Source: Betaproteobacteria bacterium (lineage in GTDB: Bacteria > Pseudomonadota > Gammaproteobacteria > Burkholderiales > SG8-41). From it: a stretch of 64,000 nt of DNA. Positions within the stretch are counted from its first letter, which is position 1; each line of letters starts with the position of its first letter. Positions 54,858 through 63,876 of the stretch are shown here, in pieces. A program made the position numbers and the translations under genes. The stretch covers positions 1-64,000 of the forward strand of contig JANYDM010000095.1 in NCBI GenBank assembly GCA_025363575.1, written 5' to 3'. The notes under the pieces are model-generated. The model had not been told where the DNA came from and ran no database searches. It saw only the letters and a program-made list of their open reading frames with translations.

Positions 54858-55703
54858 ATGATTTTGCCGCTCGATGTTACGCTGCTGGTGCTGCTGGCGG
54901 CGCTGATGCATGCGTCGTGGAACGCGATCGCGAAATCGGCTGCCAACAAGCTGCTCGACATTACGACCATGGCGCTGGCGGGCGGCGCCATGTGCGCGCT
55001 CGCGCTGCCTTTCCTGCCTGTGCCCGAACCCGAGGCCTGGCCGTGGCTGGCGGCATCGTTGCTGCTGCATTTCCTGTATTTCATGGCCCTAGTGGGCGCC
55101 TATAACCGGGCCGACCTGTCGCACGCCTATCCGCTGATGCGCGGGGTCGCGCCGTTGCTCGTTGCGGTATTCGGCGCGCTGCTCCTGGACGAGGGACTGA
55201 CGGCGAAAATGTGGGTCGGCATCGCGCTGATCAGCAGCGGTATCCTGCTGCCATTCTGGCTGAGCGCCGGCAACAAGAAGACGCTCTTCCGGAGATCCGG
55301 TTTCGCGCTCGCCAATGCGGCCATCATCGCGGCGTATACGCTGGTCGACGGATTCGGCACGCGCCTGTCCGCTAATGCGCTCAGCTATTGTCTGTGGCTG
55401 TTTCTGCTCGACCCGCTGCCTATCCTCGCCGTTGCGCTCGCGCGCCACGGCAGTGGCGTGTGGCTGCATCTGCGCCGCCGCTGGCTCGCGTGCACGGTGG
55501 GCGGTGCGCTAACCGTGCTCGCGTACGGCATCGTTCTGTGGGCGATGACGCGTGCGCCTATCGCGGCGGTTTCCGCGTTGCGCGAGACTTCGGTGATTTT
55601 CGCCGCCCTCATCGGCGCCGTGTTTTTGCGCGAAGGATTCGGGCCATGGCGCATTGCCGGCGCCGTGCTGGTCGCGGGCGGGATCGCCGCGCTCAGGCTG
55701 TAG
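54858..55703 (+). CDS. EamA/DMT membrane protein of the phosphonate-utilisation type
   Basis: A 281-aa inner-membrane protein with about ten helices in two EamA-like halves, starting MILPLDVTLLVLLAALMHASWNAIAKSAA at 54858. It contains FMALVGAYNRADLSHAYPLMRGVAPLL and ends in a second copy of the fold (SALRETSVIFAALIGAVFLRE). Proteins of this kind recur in phosphonate operons, and a transport role for an aminophosphonate or a product is likely. It closes the plus-strand phosphonate operon and overlaps the end of the convergent MFS gene by 11 bases. Confidence 0.85.
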   Translation: MILPLDVTLLVLLAALMHASWNAIAKSAANKLLDITTMALAGGAMCALALPFLPVPEPEAWPWLAASLLLHFLYFMALVGAYNRADLSHAYPLMRGVAPLLVAVFGALLLDEGLTAKMWVGIALISSGILLPFWLSAGNKKTLFRRSGFALANAAIIAAYTLVDGFGTRLSANALSYCLWLFLLDPLPILAVALARHGSGVWLHLRRRWLACTVGGALTVLAYGIVLWAMTRAPIAAVSALRETSVIFAALIGAVFLREGFGPWRIAGAVLVAGGIAALRL

Positions 55704-56919
55704 TGGGGGCGGCGGCCTTGCGCTCGATCTGGCGATCGTCGATCGGGTAATTGAGGATGGCGGCGAGCACGCCCATGCCTATCGTCAGCATCCACATCAG
55801 GCGGTAGGAGCCGGTCGCATCGAACAGATAGCCGGCGATGCCGACGCCGAAGAAGCTGCCGATCTGGTGGAACAGAAAAGCGATGCCGGTGAGTGTCGAC
55901 AGATAGCGCACGCCGAAGATCTGCGCGATGACGCCGCTCGTCAGCGGGACAGTGCCCAGCCACAGGAAACCGATGGCAGCGCCGAACAGGCCGACGGACC
56001 ACGGGGTCACCGGCAGCGAAATGAAAATCGCGATCACGATCGCGCGCGTCAAGTAGAGCGTGCTCAGCAGATATTTTTTCGTGTAGCGCCCGCTCAGCCA
56101 GCCCCAGAAATAACTGCCGAAGATATTGAACAGCCCGATCAGCGCGAGCGCCATCACGCCGGTTTCGGGCGCCATGTGCTGATCGACCATATAGGCGGGG
56201 AAGTGGACGGATATGAACATCAGCTGGAAGCCGCACACGGTGTACGCGATGCACAGAAGCCAGTAGCCGCCGTGGCTGAGCGCTTCACGCAAAGCTTCCG
56301 GTATTGACTGCTTGAACTGCCCCGGCTCAGGTGCTGCACGTTTTTCGGAGAGCGCCGTGGACAACGGCACGACCATGAGTACCGTCAGCGCCAACGCCAG
56401 CAGTGCGTAGTGCCAGCCGATATGCGTGATCAGCTGCTGTGCGTAGGGCAGCATGACGAACTGCCCGAACGAGCCCGCCGCGCCGGCGAGTCCCAGCGCA
56501 ACGCTGCGCTTTTCAACCGGAAACGCGCGCGCGATAACGCCGTACACGATGCTGAATCCGACGCAGGCCAGCGCGATGCCGACGACGATGCCCGCGCTCA
56601 ATCCGAATGCGAGCCCGCTGGTGGAATTCGCCATCAGCACGAGCCCGATCGCGTAGAGCACCGCGCCGCACGCCATCACGCGGCTCGCGCCGTGTCTGTC
56701 CGCAATCATGCCGGTCACGGGCTGCGCGAGTCCATACACGAGGTTTTGGATCGCGATCGCAAATGAGAACGTCTGCCGTCCCCAGTCGAGGTCGGACGTC
56801 ATCGGCTGCAGAAACAGGCCGAAAGAATGGCGCGCGCCGAGCGCGATGGTGAGCGCCACGCCGCCGCATAGCAGTATGACGGCGGGCGTGCGCCAGTTTT
56901 TAGCGGGAGTCGCAGTCAA
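55693..56919 (-). CDS. MFS transporter, OFA/monocarboxylate-like
   Basis: A 408-aa permease with 12 predicted helices. ALGARHSFGLFLQPMTSDLDWGRQTFSFAIA at helix 1-2 and GMIADRHGASRVMACG at loop 2-3 are typical of the oxalate/formate antiporter-like MFS branch. The second half has GWLSGRYTKKYLLSTLYL. Its 3' end overlaps the phosphonate DMT gene by 11 bases in convergent orientation. Substrate is probably an organic anion; not certain. Confidence 0.87.
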   Translation of the reverse strand: MTATPAKNWRTPAVILLCGGVALTIALGARHSFGLFLQPMTSDLDWGRQTFSFAIAIQNLVYGLAQPVTGMIADRHGASRVMACGAVLYAIGLVLMANSTSGLAFGLSAGIVVGIALACVGFSIVYGVIARAFPVEKRSVALGLAGAAGSFGQFVMLPYAQQLITHIGWHYALLALALTVLMVVPLSTALSEKRAAPEPGQFKQSIPEALREALSHGGYWLLCIAYTVCGFQLMFISVHFPAYMVDQHMAPETGVMALALIGLFNIFGSYFWGWLSGRYTKKYLLSTLYLTRAIVIAIFISLPVTPWSVGLFGAAIGFLWLGTVPLTSGVIAQIFGVRYLSTLTGIAFLFHQIGSFFGVGIAGYLFDATGSYRLMWMLTIGMGVLAAILNYPIDDRQIERKAAAPTTA

Positions 56920-56946
56920 AATGGCTCGATCGTAGCAAGCGCGGGA

Positions 56947-57651
56947 TCACGCCTTCAGCGTGAACGGGTTGAAGTCCGTGTTGCGGTCGTAGTAGTCCTC
57001 ACTCTCGGCGCGCTTGAGCCAGCCGACTATCTTGTACGTGAGCGGCGTGAAGACGATTTCGACGCCGACTTTGACGACGAATTGCGACAACATCACGAGC
57101 GGCAGCTTGTCATTGGGGATGATGCCGGTATCGTAAAAGGCAAGCGGGTAGAACAGCAGCGAGTCGATGCCTTCGCCGAAGATCGTCGAGCCTATCGTGC
57201 GCGTCCACAACCAGCGCCCGGCGGTGGCGATTTTCATCTTGGCGAGCACGAACGAATTGACGAATTCCCCGCAGACGAATGCGACCAGCGATGCCGTCGC
57301 GATGCGCCACGTCGAGCCGAACGCGATTTCGTAGGCGCCCTGGTTGTGCCAGAACGGCGCCGGCGGCAGCTTGACGACGACCCATGCCATGAGGGCGGCG
57401 AACGCGAGGGCCGCGAAACCCGTCCAGATCACGCGGCGCGAGCGCGCGTAGCCGTAGACCTCGGTCAGCACGTCGCCGAATACATAGGAAATCGGAAAGA
57501 ACAAAACGCCGGCGCCGAAGGTCAAAGTGCCGACCAGCGGCCAGTCGAGTTGCGCGATCTTGGCCGGTCCGATCAGATTGGAGCAGACCAGTATGGTGAC
57601 AAACGCCACCATTACGTAGTCGTAGTAGCGATAGGTGCGTGGCTGTGACAT
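56947..57651 (-). CDS. Queuosine precursor transporter, YhhQ/VUT family
   Basis: A 234-aa inner-membrane protein of the VUT_1 family, which imports 7-cyano- or 7-aminomethyl-deazaguanine for tRNA modification. Typical are the early VCSNLIGPAKIA, LFFPISYVFGDVLTEVYGYARSRRVIW, and GEGIDSLLFYPLAF with the conserved charged residues. It has about six helices. A member of a housekeeping group unrelated to the phosphonate island. Confidence 0.9.
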   Translation of the reverse strand: MSQPRTYRYYDYVMVAFVTILVCSNLIGPAKIAQLDWPLVGTLTFGAGVLFFPISYVFGDVLTEVYGYARSRRVIWTGFAALAFAALMAWVVVKLPPAPFWHNQGAYEIAFGSTWRIATASLVAFVCGEFVNSFVLAKMKIATAGRWLWTRTIGSTIFGEGIDSLLFYPLAFYDTGIIPNDKLPLVMLSQFVVKVGVEIVFTPLTYKIVGWLKRAESEDYYDRNTDFNPFTLKA

Positions 57652-57778
57652 GAAAAGCAGAGTTTAGGAACGTTGAGATTCGTATTAGGCCATATCCGGC
57701 GCTGCGCGCAAACTGTATGTAAGCGGGCGGGCCGGCAACGCGTTATGAACTGTCAAACTGAAGAAAGCGGTAACGACC

Positions 57779-58276
57779 ATGAAAAATCTATCCTGCGGCG
57801 GCGCCCCTGCGCGGTGGGTTGCAGCGACGATGCTGACGATCGCAGCGTTATTGACGGGCTGCAGCGGGTTGCCGCCCGGAGTTCAGGCCCCGTCCGTTAC
57901 CATCGCGGACATCGGCTTGAGCGGCGCCGGCTTGTTCGAGCAGCAATTCAACCTGCGGCTGCGCATACAAAATCCCAATCCTGAAGAATTCACGGTTGAT
58001 GGCATCGCTTTCGATCTCGAACTCAATGGTCAGCCCTTCGCCAGGGGCGTCGGCAACCAGGCGGTTGTGGTGCCGCGTTATGGCTCGGGTTTCCTGCCTG
58101 TCGAGGCCGTCAGCACTACGCGCGGGCTCGTCAGGCAGTTTGGCCTGATCGCCAAAAGCGGCAGGCCCGTCTTCGCTTACCGCATCCGGGGCGCACTCGG
58201 CATTGCGGCCGGCGCGCGTGTGCCGTTTGACGAGCGTGGCGAAGTGGATCTCAGCGCTCTGCTCTTCGCGCCGTAG
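57779..58276 (+). CDS. LEA type 2 family lipoprotein
   Basis: A 165-aa outer-envelope protein. The signal ends IAALLTGC, a good lipobox. The mature part is a water-stress/LEA-2 domain with IADIGLSGAGLFEQQFNLRLRIQNPNP, a characteristic beta-sandwich pattern with NPNP, and VDGIAFDLELNGQPFARG. The function is unknown; such proteins are often periplasmic or outer-membrane-attached. Followed 69 bases later by an MlaF-like ATPase, on the same strand. Confidence 0.87.
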   Translation: MKNLSCGGAPARWVAATMLTIAALLTGCSGLPPGVQAPSVTIADIGLSGAGLFEQQFNLRLRIQNPNPEEFTVDGIAFDLELNGQPFARGVGNQAVVVPRYGSGFLPVEAVSTTRGLVRQFGLIAKSGRPVFAYRIRGALGIAAGARVPFDERGEVDLSALLFAP

Positions 58277-58345
58277 TTGCGGGAAGGGCGGCGGGACACT
58301 GCTAATGGCATGTTAAACTGCCGCGACTATTTAAAGCCGCATGCC

Positions 58346-59149
58346 ATGCCAGCCGACGACATAGTTGAAATCCACGATCTGCGTTTCGCCTACGCGGACC
58401 GTCCTTTGCTCACAAGCATCAATCTCACGATCCCGCGCGGCAAGGTCGTCGGCATCATGGGCGCGAGCGGCAGCGGCAAATCCACGCTCTTGCGACTGAT
58501 CGGCGGGCAGCTGACGCCGGCCGCCGGCTACGTGAAAGTCAACGGCAAGATCGTGCATGAGCTGCCGCGCGACGAGCTGTACCAGCTGCGCCGTAAAATG
58601 GGCATGCAATTCCAGGCCGGCGGCCTGTTCACCGATCTGACGGTCTACGAGAACATCGCTTTCCAGATGCGCGAGCACACCGATCTGCCGGAGAGCATGA
58701 TCCGCGATCTCGTGCTGCTCAAGCTGGCCGCGGTCGGACTGCGCGGCGCAGCGCAGCTGTTGCCGGGTGAACTGTCGGGCGGCATGGCGCGGCGGGTCGG
58801 CCTTGCGCGCGCAATTGCGCTCGATCCCATGCTCGTGATGTACGACGAGCCTTTCGCCGGGCTCGATCCTATTTCGTGCAGCGTAGTCGGCAATCTCATC
58901 CGCAAGCTGAACGACGCTCTGGGCGCAACTTCCATCGTGGTCTCGTATGATGCCGCGGAATCCATGCGCGTCATCGATTATCTTTACCTGATTTCCGACG
59001 GCGTCATCGCGGCGTCGGGGCCGGCCGCCGAAATGAAAGTTTCGCCCGATCCGTTCGTGCGCCAGTTTCTGGACGGCGCGCACGACGGCCCGGTGCCGTT
59101 CCACTACCCGCGCGATTCGTATAAGGACGACCTGGGACTGACGGCGTGA
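58346..59149 (+). CDS. MlaF-like ABC transporter ATP-binding protein, without partners
   Basis: A 267-aa ABC ATPase resembling MlaF of the phospholipid transport system. Walker A is MGASGSGKSTLL, the signature ELSGGMARRVGLARA and Walker B LVMYDEPFAGLDPIS are of the MlaF type. No mlaE, mlaD, mlaC or mlaB follows; the next gene is convergent lplT. It starts at ATG 58346; ATG 58341 is out of frame. It may work with an MlaE encoded elsewhere. The usual His of the H-loop appears as YDAAES (SYDAAESM), where most ATPases have SHD, an unusual change. Confidence 0.85.
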   Translation: MPADDIVEIHDLRFAYADRPLLTSINLTIPRGKVVGIMGASGSGKSTLLRLIGGQLTPAAGYVKVNGKIVHELPRDELYQLRRKMGMQFQAGGLFTDLTVYENIAFQMREHTDLPESMIRDLVLLKLAAVGLRGAAQLLPGELSGGMARRVGLARAIALDPMLVMYDEPFAGLDPISCSVVGNLIRKLNDALGATSIVVSYDAAESMRVIDYLYLISDGVIAASGPAAEMKVSPDPFVRQFLDGAHDGPVPFHYPRDSYKDDLGLTA

Positions 59150-59205
59150 GGATCCAGGATTGAGGGTTGAGTAGTTCTGCCTTAACCCTCAATCCGCAAT
59201 CCTGA
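59150..59205. terminator. Inverted repeat of the GGATTGAG family
   Basis: CAGGATTGAGGGTTGA (59155-59170) faces TTAACCCTCAATCCGCAATC (from 59182), between the convergent MlaF-like and lplT genes. The arms match over about 14 bases with one mismatch. Fits a bidirectional terminator. It shares the word CCTCAATCC with repeats at 33144 and 61642. Confidence 0.55.
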
Positions 59206-59209
59206 GCCG

Positions 59210-60472
59210 CTAGTGCTTGCTGTCCGCCGGGATCTGCGGCAGCGGCCCGGTGCGCAGGTTCTGCTGGTGGCGTTCGCGCACCAGCGTCATCGTGACGGCC
59301 ACGAACAGGCCGAACAGCACGATGACCGTGTAAATCGAAAAGTTGAACTTGATCAGCAGTGAGTAGACGCCGAGCATCGTGAGGATGCTGAGGTTCTCAT
59401 TAAAGTTCTGCACGGCAATCGAGTGCCCGGCGCCCATCAGAATATGGCCGCGGTGCTGCAGCAGCGCATTCATCGGCACCACGAAAAAGCCCGCCAGCGC
59501 GCCGATCAGCGTCATGATAGCCATCGCTGCATAGACGTCGCGCACGAATATCATGCTGATGGTGATGATGCCCATCGCGATGCCGACCGGCAGCACGTTG
59601 ACCGCGCGGTGCAACGGCACGACTTTCGCCGCGAGCACGGCGCCGGCGCCTATGCCCACGGCGGTAATGCCCTGCATGATGGTCGATTGCGCCAGCGTAT
59701 AGCCGAGCGCGACTTCGGCCCATTTCAGCACGATGAACTGCAGCGTCGCGCCTGCGCCCCAGAAGAGGGTGGTCGTCGCGAGCGAGATCTGGCCGAGCTT
59801 GTCCGCCCACAGCAGCCGCAGGCAATGCGTGAAGTCGCTGACCAGGTACAGCGGATTCTTGCGCGCCGGCTTGTGGTCGACGCCGGTTTTTGGCACATAG
59901 AGATTGAATATGGCGGCGATGATGTAAAGAATGATGATCAGCGCAATTGCGATTTCGGGCGCCGTATCGATGCCGGTCTCGATCTGCGGCACGTCGATGC
60001 GCAGCAGTTCGGACGAGACTGCTTCGCTGATCAGCGCGCCGCCGAGCAGCGTGCCGAGAATGATGGATCCTACAGTCAGGCCCTCGATCCAGCCGTTGGC
60101 GACGACCAGCTTGTGATGCGGCAGGTATTCAGTAAGGATGCCGTACTTGGCCGGCGAGTAAGCCGCGGCGCCGAGGCCGACGACGCCGTATGCCATGAGC
60201 GGATGCACGCCGAATAGCATGAGCGAGCAACCCAGCACTTTGATGGTGTTCGACACGAACATCACCTTGCCCTTGGGCAGCGCGTCGGCGAACGCGCCGA
60301 CGAACGGCGCGAGCACGACGTACGAAATCGTGAAGAACAGCTTCAGCATCGGCGTGAGCCACGCCGGTGAATCGAGCAATGCGAGCGTTGCGATGGCAGC
60401 GACCAGCAACGCGTTGTCGGCCAGCGACGAGAAGAACTGCGCCGCCATGATGATGAAAAAACCGAACGGCAT
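59210..60472 (-). CDS. lplT: Lysophospholipid transporter
   Basis: A 420-aa MFS-type membrane protein of the LplT family, which moves lysophospholipids across the inner membrane. From ATG 60472 it begins MPFGFFIIMAAQFFSSLADNALL, the diagnostic start. ALVAPFVGAFADALPKGKVMF-like loop motif, SPAKYGILTEYLP and a late GFFVVPMNALLQHRG are also typical. A 76-codon upstream extension is rejected. Here lplT is not fused to acyltransferase domains. It stands close to alr and radA, an arrangement seen in other betaproteobacteria. Confidence 0.92.
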   Translation of the reverse strand: MPFGFFIIMAAQFFSSLADNALLVAAIATLALLDSPAWLTPMLKLFFTISYVVLAPFVGAFADALPKGKVMFVSNTIKVLGCSLMLFGVHPLMAYGVVGLGAAAYSPAKYGILTEYLPHHKLVVANGWIEGLTVGSIILGTLLGGALISEAVSSELLRIDVPQIETGIDTAPEIAIALIIILYIIAAIFNLYVPKTGVDHKPARKNPLYLVSDFTHCLRLLWADKLGQISLATTTLFWGAGATLQFIVLKWAEVALGYTLAQSTIMQGITAVGIGAGAVLAAKVVPLHRAVNVLPVGIAMGIITISMIFVRDVYAAMAIMTLIGALAGFFVVPMNALLQHRGHILMGAGHSIAVQNFNENLSILTMLGVYSLLIKFNFSIYTVIVLFGLFVAVTMTLVRERHQQNLRTGPLPQIPADSKH

Positions 60473-60723
60473 GAAGGGGATGCGTGCCCTCTTATATGAG
60501 GCGAACTTTATACCATAGTTTGCGGCGGGGGCGTTGGAGCCGGCCTGTGCCGTCCATGACTTCGCTGGCGAATTGTGGTTGAATACCAGCCGGATTTCGG
60601 GGGAGGAGTGAAGAGCGTCGAGCGAAGCATGAAGAACAGAAGCCGCAAACTTTTGCTGCCAGAATTCGCGGCGGTTTTGCAGCCGCCGCTCTTCTCGCAT
60701 GTTCCGCCGCCTTTCACCATACG

Positions 60724-61632
60724 ATGGCTGACCGCAGACTGCAGGTTTTTCATACCGTAGCGAAGCAATTGAGCTTCACCAAGGCGGCCGAGCAGCTTTT
60801 CATGACCCAACCGGCCGTGACGTTCCAGGTCAAGCAGCTTGAAGAGCATTTCAGCGCGCGACTGTTCGAGCGCAGCCACGGCAAGATCGCGCTGACGCCC
60901 GCCGGCGAGCTGGTGCTCGACTACGCCGAACGCATACTCGGCCTTTCAGCAGAGCTCGACAAGCGGGTGGCGGAGCTCACCGGCGCGATCAGCGGGCCGC
61001 TGCTGCTCGGCTGCAGCATGACGATCGCCGAATTCATCCTGCCGCGCGTGCTTGGCGAATTCAAGGCGCGCCATCCCCAGGTGCAGACGCACATGACGGT
61101 CGCCAACTCGGAGACCATCGAGCACCGCGTGGCGGACCACACGCTCGATCTTGGGCTCATCGAGTCGCCGGCGCATCTGCCCGGGCTGCACACCGACATC
61201 TGCTGCGAGGACGAGCTGCTGATGATCTGCTCGCCTGCCTATAAATTCGCGCGCGAGAAATCGATCACCGCCGCGCAGATCGCGGACGAGCCCTATATCA
61301 GCCGCGAGAGCGGTTCCGGCACGCGCCAGTTCGCCGATAATTACTTCCGCAAATCCGGCGTTGCGCCCGAGGATCTCAATATCGTCATGGAGCTCGGCAG
61401 TCCCGAGGCGATCAAAGGCGTGGTCGAAACCGGCATCGGCGTCGCCATCATGTCGGGCGCCACGGTCACCAAAGAGCTCAAGCTTGGTTCGCTGGTCGCG
61501 CTGCCGCTCGATCCGCCGCTGATCCGCACCTTGTCCATAGTCTATCCGCGCGAAAAATTCCGTTCGCGCCTGCTATCGACGTTCGTCGAGTTCGCGACGG
61601 CAAAAATGCGCGCAATGGCGGAGCGGAAGTAA
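60724..61632 (+). CDS. LysR family transcriptional regulator
   Basis: A 302-aa LysR protein: HTH segment LQVFHTVAKQLSFTKAAEQLFMTQPAVTFQVKQLE, then an effector domain from LLLGCSMTIAEFILPRVLGEF with SRESGSGTRQ, which in CbbR/CysB-like and sulfur or carbon regulators contacts the ligand. The start at 60724 gives a standard-length N-terminus (MADRRLQVF). It lies between lplT (divergent) and alr (same strand). Target unknown. Confidence 0.92.
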   Translation: MADRRLQVFHTVAKQLSFTKAAEQLFMTQPAVTFQVKQLEEHFSARLFERSHGKIALTPAGELVLDYAERILGLSAELDKRVAELTGAISGPLLLGCSMTIAEFILPRVLGEFKARHPQVQTHMTVANSETIEHRVADHTLDLGLIESPAHLPGLHTDICCEDELLMICSPAYKFAREKSITAAQIADEPYISRESGSGTRQFADNYFRKSGVAPEDLNIVMELGSPEAIKGVVETGIGVAIMSGATVTKELKLGSLVALPLDPPLIRTLSIVYPREKFRSRLLSTFVEFATAKMRAMAERK

Positions 61633-61641
61633 TGCATGGAA

Positions 61642-61726
61642 TGGAGGAATGAGGATTGAAGATTGAGGTTTGATGCCTCACCTGCCTCGGGCCCTCTCAA
61701 TCCTCGCTCCTCAATCCTCAATCCTG
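61642..61726. repeat. Inverted repeats of the GGATTGAG family
   Basis: GGAATGAGGATTGAAGATTG on the left (from 61645) and TCAATCCTCAATCCTG on the right (61711-61726, preceded by TCTCAATCCTCGC) form an imperfect hairpin filling the gap between the LysR gene and alr. It ends about six bases before the alr start, so it is in the alr leader. Confidence 0.55.
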
Positions 61727-61731
61727 CTTTT

Positions 61732-62796
61732 ATGCGCCCTATCAAAGCCACCATCAGTCTCGGCGCGCTGAAGCACAACTTCGCCGTCGTGCGCCGCCGC
61801 GCACCCGGCTCGCGCATCCTCGCGGTCGTCAAGGCGAATGCTTACGGCCACGGTGTTATGCGTGCATTACCCGCGTTCGCCGCCGCTGATGGCCTGGCAC
61901 TGCTCGAAATCGATGTCGCCGTGCGCTTGCGCGAAGGCGGCTACTCGAAGCGCATTGTTCTGCTTGAAGGCCTGTTCGAGCCGGCGGAGGTCGCAGCGGC
62001 GGCGGCGCACGATCTGACGGTGGTTGTACATCAGCAGGAACAGTTGCAGATGCTGGACGCCGCGCCGTCGGATGCGCGCCTTGACGTGATGCTGAAGATC
62101 AACACGGGCATGAACCGGCTGGGGTTTCCCTTGCCAGACGCGCGCGCCGCGTGCGCGCAGTTGCAGGCGCACCGCGCCGTCAGGCAGTTAACCCTGATGA
62201 CGCATTTCGCGACGGCAGACGACGCGCGCGGCGTCGCGTGGCAGATGCGGGCGCTCGAGGAAATCGCGGCGGGCAGCACGCTGGAACGCTCACTCGCCAA
62301 CTCGGCTGCGATCCTGCGCTTTCCCGAAACCCACGCGCAATGGGTGCGTCCGGGCATCATGCTCTACGGCTGTACGCCGTTTACCGATGCTTCCGCGCAA
62401 GAACTCGGCTTGCAGCCGGCAATGACATTGGAAAGTGCGGTCATCGGTGTGCAAAACCTGCGTCAGGGCGACCGCCTCGGCTACGCCGGCACGTTCGAAG
62501 CGGGGCAGGCGCTGCGCGCCGGCACTGTCGCTTGCGGTTATGCGGACGGTTATCCGCGCCACGCGCCGACCGGCACGCCGATCCTCGTCGGCGGCGTGCG
62601 TACGCGCACGCTGGGGCGCGTATCGATGGACATGCTCAGCGTCGATCTCACCGGCATTCCGGGTGCCGGTGTCGGCATGCCCGTAGTCCTGTGGGGGGCG
62701 GGTTTGCCGGCCGACGAAGTCGCGGCCGCCGCAGGCACGGTCAGCTATGAAATGCTGTGCGCGCTTGCGCCCCGCGTTGCCGTCGCCGAAGGCTGA
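61732..62796 (+). CDS. alr: Alanine racemase
   Basis: A 354-aa PLP enzyme that interconverts L- and D-alanine for peptidoglycan. The PLP Lys lies in LAVVKANAYGHG (about residue 34), the catalytic Tyr in RLGYAGTFEAG, and NTGMNRLGF and RPGIMLYGC are conserved. The ATG at 61732 gives MRPIKATISLGALKHNF; an upstream extension consists of repeat sequence. No Shine-Dalgarno is obvious because the dispersed repeat lies directly before the start. Confidence 0.94.
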   Translation: MRPIKATISLGALKHNFAVVRRRAPGSRILAVVKANAYGHGVMRALPAFAAADGLALLEIDVAVRLREGGYSKRIVLLEGLFEPAEVAAAAAHDLTVVVHQQEQLQMLDAAPSDARLDVMLKINTGMNRLGFPLPDARAACAQLQAHRAVRQLTLMTHFATADDARGVAWQMRALEEIAAGSTLERSLANSAAILRFPETHAQWVRPGIMLYGCTPFTDASAQELGLQPAMTLESAVIGVQNLRQGDRLGYAGTFEAGQALRAGTVACGYADGYPRHAPTGTPILVGGVRTRTLGRVSMDMLSVDLTGIPGAGVGMPVVLWGAGLPADEVAAAAGTVSYEMLCALAPRVAVAEG

Positions 62797-62850
62797 GAGA
62801 GCACGGATGAGGCCGGTGAAAAACACCATCCGCGGGTGTATCATCGGCAT

Positions 62851-63813
62851 ATGACAAGCCCGCAGCTTGCCGGCATGAACGAGCCGGCTTCCTCCACCGG
62901 TGAACCGCTGCGCTGGCCGTACCGGCGCACCGCGGCGATGCGTTACGGTGCCGCGCTGCTTGCCGTGCTCGCCGCGTTCACGATCCGCTACATGATTTAC
63001 GGCGATTTGCAGAACCGGCTCGTGTTTACGTTTTTCGTGCCGGCAGCTGTCGTGGCCGTGTGGTACGGCGGACTGGGCCCGGGCGTGTTCGCGACCGGGC
63101 TGGGCCTGCTGCTGGGTGATTATTTTTTCATGATGTCGCGCACGGCGCTGTGGCCGCTCGGCAATCGCGAGTCTCTCGCTGTCGGCGTCTACGTGGTGAC
63201 CACGTTGCTGTGCGTGATACTGTGCGAAAGGCTCCATCGCCGCGTGCGCCAGTTCGAACGCGCGCTGGATAACGAACGGCATCACGGCAACGCGCCGCTG
63301 TGCCCCGAAGCGCAGGAGTTCGCGGTCTACCTCGACCGCTATTACGCGCAGGCCGACCATCATCTGTACGAATATCCGAGCTGGCCGTACCGGCGCTCGT
63401 TCCTGATGCGCTACGGCATGCTGGTCGGGGTCGTGGCAGTCGCCTTCGTGGCGCGCTACTGGCTGTTCGGGCACGATGCGCGATTCCCGTTTTTGTTTTT
63501 CGTGCCGGCGGCGATCGTGGCCGTTTGGTACGGCGGCATGATGGCCGGGCTCATCGCCGCTGCCGCGGGGCTCATGCTCGGCGATTATTTCTTTTTGTCG
63601 GACCACGAGGCGCTGGGCCCGGTGCTCGAGCCCGAGCGCCTGCAGATCGGGCTTTTCGCGGTGACCACGGCGCTGTGCGTGATGCTGCTCGAGCTTCTGC
63701 ACGAGCGCATACGGCGCCTGGAGCACGCCTACGACCGCGCGCGCCATCACCCGCATGCGCACGCCGCGGACCTGACGCCCGGGGCCACGTCCGGCGTATC
63801 GGCGGCGCACTGA
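62851..63813 (+). CDS. Membrane protein with two DUF4118-like modules
   Basis: A 320-aa membrane protein that contains the same module twice. Each begins WPYRR, has an RYG helix, then a segment FFVPAA(V/I)VAVWYGG, then LLLGDYFFM or LMLGDYFFL, and ends in a helix with TT.LCV. The modules cover about residues 20-140 and 180-300, joined by a hydrophilic linker. This is the four-helix DUF4118 fold known from KdpD and related sensor kinases, but no kinase domain is attached. The GTG at 62836 is an alternative start. Lies between alr and radA; function unknown. Confidence 0.8.
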   Translation: MTSPQLAGMNEPASSTGEPLRWPYRRTAAMRYGAALLAVLAAFTIRYMIYGDLQNRLVFTFFVPAAVVAVWYGGLGPGVFATGLGLLLGDYFFMMSRTALWPLGNRESLAVGVYVVTTLLCVILCERLHRRVRQFERALDNERHHGNAPLCPEAQEFAVYLDRYYAQADHHLYEYPSWPYRRSFLMRYGMLVGVVAVAFVARYWLFGHDARFPFLFFVPAAIVAVWYGGMMAGLIAAAAGLMLGDYFFLSDHEALGPVLEPERLQIGLFAVTTALCVMLLELLHERIRRLEHAYDRARHHPHAHAADLTPGATSGVSAAH

Positions 63814-63876
63814 CGCTTTCGCCAGCCGGCGCGCACGATGGCGCCGCGCGCATAGCTGCCGCGTAACCGGTTCCGC

